Of a DNA stretch of 22,390 bases, positions 7,422-13,918 are shown in pieces. Position numbers and translations under genes: made by a program. Origin of the DNA: a virus; the IMG/VR virus record IMGVR_UViG_3300031539_000345, positions 1 to 22,390 of that record; one strand, given 5' to 3'. A model generated the notes under the pieces. The model worked only from the letters and a program-made list of their open reading frames with translations, did not search any database and had not been told where the DNA came from. Within the stretch, counting starts at the first letter, position 1, and the number at the start of each line of letters is the position of its first letter.

Positions 7422-10400
7422 GTGCTGATCGAAGTCGAGCCTATTCCCGACGACGGTGCCTCGCTGTGCGACGACATCGCGGGCATTCTTGCCGTCTCCG
7501 TCGGGACGGACGACAGCGGTCCACACGCTGACCTCGACCTGGAGGGCCGCGCCCTCATTGTCCCGGCGCCGAACGCGATCGAGTGGGCGACCGGCGACCG
7601 CTGGTGCAGCTCGAGCTCGCTCTTCGAGTTTGTTCGCTCCTACCAGACGATTCGCGACTTCTTCGAGCTGCGCTGTCCACTCTGCAACCCCGGCGGTGCA
7701 GAAGACGGTGAGCCCGGCGACTGCTGGGGTAAGAGCCGGATGTGGCTCGAGTCAGAGACGCTGTTGGTCTGGGACACCGCGAACCGCGAGGACACCTGCC
7801 CTCGCTGCCATACGACGCGGGCTGAGCTGGAGACAGACGGACTGCTCAAAGGCTACAACCAGATGCACCTAGTGGTCGGAATGCGTGCAGGCAAGTCGAT
7901 GACCGCTGCGCTGATGGCGACCTTCTTTGAGCACCGCTATCTAACGATCGCGCACGGCTACCAAGGCGGCTTCCACGAGTACCTCGACATCACGAAGGCT
8001 GAGCAGTTCGAGGGGACCTTTCTTGCAGCTAACGCCGTCCAGTCCAAAGACACGATCTGGTCGAAGTACATGGGCTTTAGGACCAACTCGACCTGGTTCA
8101 AGCGCTACGTTCCGTGGTTGCGTCAGCAAGAGAAGCTCCAGCCTCGGACGGGTATGCGGCTGTGGCGCTACGAGGAGGCGTCTAACAAGATCATCAATGA
8201 GCACCCGAACGTGCGCCTGGTGATCAACTCGCTCAACACCAACTCCGGCGGTCAGGCCGGCCGTACGCGCGTGTGGGGCTTGGTCGACGAGCTCGCTCGG
8301 ATGAAGCAGACCGAAGGCACGCAAGGCGCGCAGGAGATCTACCGAACCATCGAGGCGTCGATGCGCACGGTGCGTTCGCGCGTCACAGCGCTGAACGGAC
8401 ACCGCTGGCTCGGAGCGATGGTCTCGGTGACGTCGCCGATTGCGCGTGATGACGTAGCGATGCGGCTGCTGCGCAAGTCGGTCGACATCCCCGACATGTA
8501 CTCGAAGCACTATCCGACGTGGCAGTTCAACCCACGCGAGCCGGAGGAAGGCTTCGAGAGCAACCGCATGAAGGACCCGATCGGCTGGCAGCGCGACTTC
8601 AAGGCTGACCCGGCCGGCGCAGAGTTCCCGCTCATCCACGACGAATACTCGTGGCGCATTCTTACCATCGACGAGGACCTGAAGCCGAACGCGCGCTTCG
8701 ACTACTATGACCGCTACGCGGCGACCGGCCAGGAGTATGTGGCTGTCCGACTCCGCGACGCTGAGCTAACGATGGACATGAACCCGCGGGTCATCGTCTT
8801 CGACGCCGGCAAGAACTTCGACGCGTTCGCCGGCGCGTGCGCTCATCGCGAGGTCGAGGTTGACGACAACGGCCGCGAGCGGTTCATCACGGTCTTCGAC
8901 TGGATCATTCGAATCCTGCCGACAGTCGGGACGGAGGTCTACTTCGACTCCGTGCGCGACCTGGTGCAGTCCATTCAGACACGGATGCTCATTTCGCGGG
9001 TCCAGTTCGACCGCTGGAACAGCGTGCAGCTCATTCAGCAGATCCGTGACATGGGCATCGAGAGCGAGCAGCACTCAATCAAGGACAAGGACTACGTCAA
9101 CTTCAAGATCGCGTGCTACAGCCAGCTTGTACGCATGCTGCCACCGGACTCGAAGGACTTCAAGATGAGCGACGACGGCCGCTACCGCTGGGTCGAGGAC
9201 CCACCCTTTATGTCAGCGGAGTCAGCGGCCATCTACGAGATGCTTGGACTCGAGCAGGACCCGGACACCAACCGTGTCTACAACCCGAACAAGGGCCGTG
9301 AGCGGGGCTGGAACTGCGGTCGAGGCGACACACCGGTGGCTCTGTCTGACGGCTCCCGTAAGCTGCTGAAAGACGTCGAGGTCGGCGACCAGGTGCTTGA
9401 TCGAACCGGGCGGGTTCAGCGCGTTGAGCGTCAGTGGTGCGAAGGAACGCCGTCACAGCTCTCCGAGCTCAAAGTGTATGGCCGCCCACCACTGTACTTC
9501 ACCAAAAATCACGAGTGGCCAGTCTGGGCTTGGGCACGCCATTGCCAGTGCGGCTGTGGCGCAGACATCAAGCCGGGGAAGCTGTATGCCTCCGGACATA
9601 ATGGAGGTCGCGGCAGTGGGCAGGGTGGTGTTGTTGTCTGGACCAGCGCGAGCGGCAACAAGCACTGCGCGCGCCTGCCTGACGGGTACGATCCTATCCA
9701 GCGGTTACAGACAAGCGAGATGCGAAAGGACGATTTCCTCCTCGTTCCCCGGAAGTTTGACCCGGTTGACACTGACGTAACGGAAGACAAGGCACGGCTG
9801 CTGGGCTATTACGCTGCCGAAGGTCATCTCCGCGACGGAAAGATTTGGTTCGCTTTTGGTGCACATGAACGGGACACGTGGGTCGCTGATGTTACTTCCA
9901 TTCTGGAAAAAGAAGGTATCCCGTCAACCGTGAAGTGGGTGCCGTCCAAAAAGCCAGAGTACACCGACGACGAAACGCGCGGCGGTATTGTCATCTGGAC
10001 GCGCAACCTTCAAGGCAAAGTAGACACAACGCCCCTGCAAGACTGGCTGCGAGCGCACGCAGGCGTCGGTGCCCGAGCGAAGCAGCTCAGCGAGGAGGTC
10101 ATGCGGTGGCCTGTGCGCCTGAAGCGTCAGTTCTTGATCGGGCTGTTTCGCGGAGACGCTACACAGGGCTGGAGCACAAGCGGTGACGGCTACGCGCGAT
10201 TCGGCGTTGTGCTGGGCGTCGTAGCGGAGACGCTCGTTGACCAGGTTGTCCTGCTGCTTGCCCAGTGCGGGTTCCCTACTCGACGGACGATCACGCGCTA
10301 TGCGAGCGCTCACCAAGCAGACATGCACTATGTCAAGATTCCTGTGCCTTGGGCTTACGACTTTGCAGAGATGGTTTGGGGGCGCTCCGTTGAGCGTAAG

Positions 10401-10769
10401 ACTTCAGCCCGTCCATCACGTTCAAGCCCGATGGTCGACGACGACTTTGTTTACCTGCCGATCCAGCGCGTGCAGCTCGTTGACAACGACGAGCCCGTCT
10501 ACAACCTGACAGTGAGCGGTGACCATAGCTACCTCGTCGGCGGTGTTGCGACGTGGAACAGCAATGACGTCGCGCAGGTCTGCGTGCACGCGCACAAGCT
10601 CATCCAAGAGCTGGGCTACACTGAGAAGCAAGGCGACCGGTCACGGCGTGCAGCTAAACGTCGTGCCGAAGGCGGCGCAGCGCAGTGGGGGCAGCGTAGT
10701 GGCGGAGGCGTAGCTCGCAACCAGGGCGCGGCCTCGGTCCGTAACTGGTCCACGAAGCGAGGTTGGTGA
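7422..10769 (+). CDS. terL: Terminase large subunit containing an intein
   Basis: This is the ATP-driven packaging motor and headful nuclease that docks on the portal. The start is GTG at 7422, six bases after AGGAG (7411-7415). The unspliced product has 1115 residues; removing the intein leaves 700. Visible motifs: a four-Cys zinc site (C85/C88 and C126/C129), Walker A VGMRAGKSMT (152-161), Walker B VWGLVDELAR with D289/E290, coupling motif VSVTSP (335-340), and RNase H-like nuclease acidic residues D461 (VIVFDAGKN), D530 (QFDRWNS) and D1049 (SNDVAQ). Residues 632-1046 are the intein. The C-terminal tail is basic and Gly/Arg-rich. The stop overlaps the next start (TGATG). The zinc site in front of the ATPase is a less common addition. 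Assignment is firm because ATPase and nuclease motifs occur in the correct order. Confidence 0.93.
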   Translation: MLIEVEPIPDDGASLCDDIAGILAVSVGTDDSGPHADLDLEGRALIVPAPNAIEWATGDRWCSSSSLFEFVRSYQTIRDFFELRCPLCNPGGAEDGEPGDCWGKSRMWLESETLLVWDTANREDTCPRCHTTRAELETDGLLKGYNQMHLVVGMRAGKSMTAALMATFFEHRYLTIAHGYQGGFHEYLDITKAEQFEGTFLAANAVQSKDTIWSKYMGFRTNSTWFKRYVPWLRQQEKLQPRTGMRLWRYEEASNKIINEHPNVRLVINSLNTNSGGQAGRTRVWGLVDELARMKQTEGTQGAQEIYRTIEASMRTVRSRVTALNGHRWLGAMVSVTSPIARDDVAMRLLRKSVDIPDMYSKHYPTWQFNPREPEEGFESNRMKDPIGWQRDFKADPAGAEFPLIHDEYSWRILTIDEDLKPNARFDYYDRYAATGQEYVAVRLRDAELTMDMNPRVIVFDAGKNFDAFAGACAHREVEVDDNGRERFITVFDWIIRILPTVGTEVYFDSVRDLVQSIQTRMLISRVQFDRWNSVQLIQQIRDMGIESEQHSIKDKDYVNFKIACYSQLVRMLPPDSKDFKMSDDGRYRWVEDPPFMSAESAAIYEMLGLEQDPDTNRVYNPNKGRERGWNCGRGDTPVALSDGSRKLLKDVEVGDQVLDRTGRVQRVERQWCEGTPSQLSELKVYGRPPLYFTKNHEWPVWAWARHCQCGCGADIKPGKLYASGHNGGRGSGQGGVVVWTSASGNKHCARLPDGYDPIQRLQTSEMRKDDFLLVPRKFDPVDTDVTEDKARLLGYYAAEGHLRDGKIWFAFGAHERDTWVADVTSILEKEGIPSTVKWVPSKKPEYTDDETRGGIVIWTRNLQGKVDTTPLQDWLRAHAGVGARAKQLSEEVMRWPVRLKRQFLIGLFRGDATQGWSTSGDGYARFGVVLGVVAETLVDQVVLLLAQCGFPTRRTITRYASAHQADMHYVKIPVPWAYDFAEMVWGRSVERKTSARPSRSSPMVDDDFVYLPIQRVQLVDNDEPVYNLTVSGDHSYLVGGVATWNSNDVAQVCVHAHKLIQELGYTEKQGDRSRRAAKRRAEGGAAQWGQRSGGGVARNQGAASVRNWSTKRGW
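9315..10559 (+). mobile_element. LAGLIDADG homing-endonuclease intein within terL
   Basis: This is an in-frame protein-splicing element of 415 residues (unspliced residues 632-1046). It begins with Cys632 (CGRGDTPVALSDGS, block A), shows a block-B-like TKNHEWPVW, and ends with a block F/G sequence VYNLTVSGDHSYLVGG then VATWN, followed by Ser as the +1 residue. Two LAGLIDADG motifs lie at 793-801 (LLGYYAAEG, acidic E800) and 904-912 (FLIGLFRGD, acidic D912), so the endonuclease may be active. The penultimate residue is Trp rather than the usual His. A Cys/His cluster (CQCGCG, GHN) lies between block B and the endonuclease. The insertion is two residues before the last nuclease Asp, a typical conserved target site. 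Codon use is visibly less C-ending than the flanking extein. Confidence 0.93.
9543..9602 (+). other. Cys/His cluster inserted in the intein
   Basis: Residues 708-727 of the unspliced terminase carry C708, C710, C712 and H726 in the pattern CxCxC-x13-H, with PGKLYASGHN at the end. This looks like a small metal-binding module between the splicing domain and the endonuclease, perhaps helping DNA recognition. Similar CxCGC...GHN pieces occur in some phage endonucleases, to my recollection. Confidence 0.5.
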
Positions 10770-13700
10770 TGGGCTGGTCGGGACTGGAACTGCGCCAGAA
10801 CTTTGAGCGCATCTATGCGAACTTGCCTAGGTCTACACCTGAGCAGCAGCAGAAGCTCGTAAGCTACCTGGCCGCGCTGACCAGCATGATGGAAGACGCC
10901 GGTGACGGAGAGCTAGTCGCTGCGTACCGTGCGGCAGGTCTGTCTGCGCACCCTGAGGCTGGCGTGATTATTGATTCGTTGAAGCCGCAGCCGCTACCTA
11001 AAGCCTACCTGGCTGGACCAGGACGTGTAGATGTCGACACATTCAAAACCGGGTATGAGCCTGAACTCCCTGAGCCGGACTGGGACGACGACGACTACGT
11101 GGCGTGTCCAGAGTGCAGTATGGAGACGCTCGACAGTCCAGAAGGCTGCGAATACTGCGGTGCGGAACTGGTCTTTGACAGGGAAGCTGCGGTTGATCCG
11201 GTGTTTACGGACGAGAATGAGCTGGACAGGGCGCTGGAAGATCCTGCTGACGGCTCTCCCGGTGGCGGGGTGGGTACGCTGTTCACTGAGCTGTATGGTC
11301 CGGCTATCGAGTCGGACGATGCCTTGGTTCCGAGCCGCTCGACTGAGGACGTGAAACACAACGACCGCACGCGCGAGACGACTGCGGCGGTCGACGACGC
11401 GCCGCCTGGCTACGGTCTGCCGTACGCGTCTCCTGGGCAGCGTAAGCCGCACCCGCGCTCACCTGAAGCCGATGAGCTAGACTACCCGCTGTACGGGGAT
11501 GACGTCTACATGCGTGAGCTGCGGAACCGCGACAAGCCCTCTGTCGAGGAGCGCGACATTGAGCTGGCGAGCGTCGAGGTGGTGCCTGGGCAGGGCTACG
11601 AAAACATTCGCGCGGTGCTTTCGTTAGCGACGGACGCCGAGCGGGACTACTGGGCGCGTTGGTACGACCGCGGCGCCGCCGATGTCGAGGAGCTGGCGGC
11701 AGTGTATTCGCTGCCGAAAGACCGCGTTGCCGGTGCGACTGCCGTGCTGTCACCGCAGCTTCGGTGGGAAGAGAACATCGACGCGACAGAGAAGATCATC
11801 GTCGGTCGGCGCGCGCCGGCTTACGGGCAGAACCAGACGAAGGCCAAGCGGATCATCGAAGAAGGCGCGCTGGAGCTCGTCAGCGGGCCGAAGGTCGAGG
11901 TCTTCTATGAGTCGCTTATGGCGCCCGAGGAGACGCGGAAAGAGATCGTGCTTGACGGGCACGCCATCAACATCTGGCGCGGCGTGAAGGTCCGGCTTCA
12001 GAACCAGCCGCCGTTGACGGACGATGAGCGCGAGCAGGTCATTCGAGACTACGCGCAGGCTGGGCTCGACGAGGGTCTAGAGCCGCAAGAGATCCAAGCG
12101 ATCACCTGGGCGATGTGGCGAGCTGCGGGCGCGCCTGCTCCTGAAAAGCCCGCGCCGCAGACCCGGCTGCACGTGGGGCGCCGCACGGCTGAGCACGTCG
12201 ACGCTGAGAGCTTCTGGCGCGAGTACATCACGCGCGTCGAGGAGCACGCTGCGGGCGCCGACGAGGATGACGACCCCGATGACCTCGACATGGAAGCGGG
12301 CGGCATGGGCGTGAGCCTGAAGGACCTGACGAATGGCCGTGTCGATGCGCCGCTCGCGCAGTCGACGCCGTGGGACCAGAGCTACGGCCAGACCCGCGAC
12401 GCCGACAACTATGAAGGAGGGGGCTCGATGATCCACATGGGCGCTGCGGCGTACCAGCCGCAAGAGGGTGACGTCATTCGCGGCGACGGTGGTAAGCGTG
12501 TGTACCGGCTAGGGACTCCGAGTTACGGCGGGCTCGGTACACGGTGGCGTCTCGAAAAGCCGGACGGTGACTACACCCAAACTTTTGAGGATGACCTCAT
12601 CCGCGACGTAGCGAAGGGACACTGGGTTGTTGAGCGCGACGGGCAGCCGCTCAGCGTAGAGCCAGCCGGGCCAATAAAGTGGTCGTGCGGGCATCGTCGT
12701 GAAGAGGACGATGATTCGTGCCCGATCTGTGATGCGTTTGGGCGCCCGCGCGTGACTGCGCAAAAGGCTGTCAGCGTGCGCGAGTTTGAGGACGACGAGC
12801 TGTGGGACTTGCTCATTCTCGAAGGTCCGCCCGATGACTGCGAAGAAGACGATGTTCGCGCGTGGACTGGTGATCCTGCTTACGACGCCGCAGTCCGCCC
12901 TGTCGGCGTGCAGCTTCGTGACGAGGTCGACATTGCGCTCAACGACTTCTTCTATCTGTGGCTGCACGGTCCGCAGAAGCCGCCGCTCGACCAGCTCCCT
13001 GTGTGGGACCAAGCAGTGACCGACGCGGTCATCGACTGGTTCGAGACAGGCAGCGGCATCTGGTACACGTGGCTTTCGCTCGAAGGACACGGCACAGGTA
13101 TCTGGGACAAGCTCGCTGATGAGCTGCACCCCAACCCGGACAGAGACACCATCGCGGACGTGCTGCACCAGTACATCACAGCGCAGCCGAACGTGCAGTA
13201 TGCCCATCAGGCACTGTTGGGCGTTTTGCAGAACCAGATGTTCGACGCCTGTCCTGAAGACGCTGATGACTTTGACGAAGACCTTAGCGACGAGCCTGAA
13301 GCGACGTTGCCCGCTAAGTGGAGCTGTGGGCACACGCGGGAAGAGGGTCAGGACTCTTGCAAGATTTGCGACCTGTTTGGGCGCCCGCGTGTGACTGCGC
13401 AGCGACAGCCCTGGGTCTGCGTCGACATGGACGGGACGATCCTCGAGAAGCCTGAAGGCGCGCGGACGCAGCAGGACTACATGACCAACTTCGGTGACCC
13501 TATCGACGGAGCTGCTGACGCGCTGCGTGAGCTGGCGTCGCTGGGCTGGCGCATCTCGATTTACACAGCGCGGTTCCAAGACCTCGACGAGGCTGAGACT
13601 GCGCAGCTCGAAGGCGCGATTGCGGCTCACCTCCGGTCGTGGCAGATACCATTCACGGACGTGTGGACCGGACGTAAGCCGCAGTGCGATTACTTCGTCG

Positions 13701-13918
13701 ACGACAAGGCGATCCAATTCGACGAGGACTGGTCCGCTGTGTTGACACAGCTCGCGGTGGAGCCCATGCCCAAGAAGCCAGACAAGACTGACAACGACGG
13801 CAGCGCAGCAGGTTCGATGGACTCACTCGTTGATCCACTTGCAGATGAGGCGCACGGGCGCACCGTCGATTTCGCGCCGTCGCCAGGCCGGCCAAGAGTA
13901 GAGGACGTGTTCGGATGA
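10769..13918 (+). CDS. Multidomain mosaic protein with zinc knuckles and C-terminal HAD phosphatase
   Basis: This gene encodes 1049 residues from the ATG at 10769, which overlaps the terL stop and follows GAGG; a TTG at 10763 is less likely. Order of segments: helical N-terminus; zinc ribbon with C113, C116, C127, C130; a domain at ~277-451 with YENIRAVLSLA, SPQLRWEENI (328-337), LDGHAINIW (D396, H398) and QAITWAMWR, resembling a conserved phage domain I believe is DUF7178; GRRTA (470-474); a beta-rich domain ~570-634; zinc knuckle 1 (637-665); a helical module with GHGTGIWD (773-780); zinc knuckle 2 (850-878); and a HAD phosphatase domain from 885 with DMDGT (D886, D888), T933, K970 and D978/D979, all expected catalytic residues present. 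Substrate is unknown. Its place between terminase and portal suggests a head-associated or packaged protein. Confidence 0.75.
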   Translation: MGWSGLELRQNFERIYANLPRSTPEQQQKLVSYLAALTSMMEDAGDGELVAAYRAAGLSAHPEAGVIIDSLKPQPLPKAYLAGPGRVDVDTFKTGYEPELPEPDWDDDDYVACPECSMETLDSPEGCEYCGAELVFDREAAVDPVFTDENELDRALEDPADGSPGGGVGTLFTELYGPAIESDDALVPSRSTEDVKHNDRTRETTAAVDDAPPGYGLPYASPGQRKPHPRSPEADELDYPLYGDDVYMRELRNRDKPSVEERDIELASVEVVPGQGYENIRAVLSLATDAERDYWARWYDRGAADVEELAAVYSLPKDRVAGATAVLSPQLRWEENIDATEKIIVGRRAPAYGQNQTKAKRIIEEGALELVSGPKVEVFYESLMAPEETRKEIVLDGHAINIWRGVKVRLQNQPPLTDDEREQVIRDYAQAGLDEGLEPQEIQAITWAMWRAAGAPAPEKPAPQTRLHVGRRTAEHVDAESFWREYITRVEEHAAGADEDDDPDDLDMEAGGMGVSLKDLTNGRVDAPLAQSTPWDQSYGQTRDADNYEGGGSMIHMGAAAYQPQEGDVIRGDGGKRVYRLGTPSYGGLGTRWRLEKPDGDYTQTFEDDLIRDVAKGHWVVERDGQPLSVEPAGPIKWSCGHRREEDDDSCPICDAFGRPRVTAQKAVSVREFEDDELWDLLILEGPPDDCEEDDVRAWTGDPAYDAAVRPVGVQLRDEVDIALNDFFYLWLHGPQKPPLDQLPVWDQAVTDAVIDWFETGSGIWYTWLSLEGHGTGIWDKLADELHPNPDRDTIADVLHQYITAQPNVQYAHQALLGVLQNQMFDACPEDADDFDEDLSDEPEATLPAKWSCGHTREEGQDSCKICDLFGRPRVTAQRQPWVCVDMDGTILEKPEGARTQQDYMTNFGDPIDGAADALRELASLGWRISIYTARFQDLDEAETAQLEGAIAAHLRSWQIPFTDVWTGRKPQCDYFVDDKAIQFDEDWSAVLTQLAVEPMPKKPDKTDNDGSAAGSMDSLVDPLADEAHGRTVDFAPSPGRPRVEDVFG
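12677..12763 (+). repeat. Zinc-knuckle cassette, copy 1
   Basis: This stretch encodes 29 residues of pattern KWSCGHxREExxDSCxIC followed by DxFGRPRVTAQ (residues 637-665). Likely metal ligands are C640, H642, C651 and C654. It lies directly before the GHGxGxWD-containing helical module. The last 27 bases (12737-12763) differ from copy 2 at only two positions, while the first half has diverged, including at synonymous sites. Confidence 0.85.
13316..13402 (+). repeat. Zinc-knuckle cassette, copy 2
   Basis: This second copy has the same 29-residue pattern (residues 850-878), with C853, H855, C864 and C867 as the likely zinc ligands. It ends in FGRPRVTAQ immediately before the HAD phosphatase domain. 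The 27 bases at 13376-13402 are nearly identical to the end of copy 1. Confidence 0.85.
13415..13750 (+). other. HAD-superfamily phosphatase domain (part of the mosaic protein)
   Basis: Motif I is VCVDMDGTILE (nucleophile D886, acid/base D888), motif II is ISIYTAR (T933), motif III is GRKPQ (K970) and motif IV is YFVDDKAI (D978, D979). All four HAD motifs are intact and spaced as in small phosphatases/5'-nucleotidase-like HADs with little or no cap. A phosphate-ester hydrolase activity is likely; the substrate cannot be read from sequence. Confidence 0.8.

Noticed and set aside
9315-10559. Free-standing homing endonuclease gene or group I intron in terL
   Set aside because: The reading frame is continuous and the ends carry intein splicing blocks with Cys1 and terminal Asn followed by Ser, so it is an intein.
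12509-13717. 402-codon open frame on the minus strand
   Set aside because: It lies wholly inside the mosaic gene, whose + frame shows zinc ligands and intact HAD motifs; long antisense frames are expected in GC-rich coding DNA.
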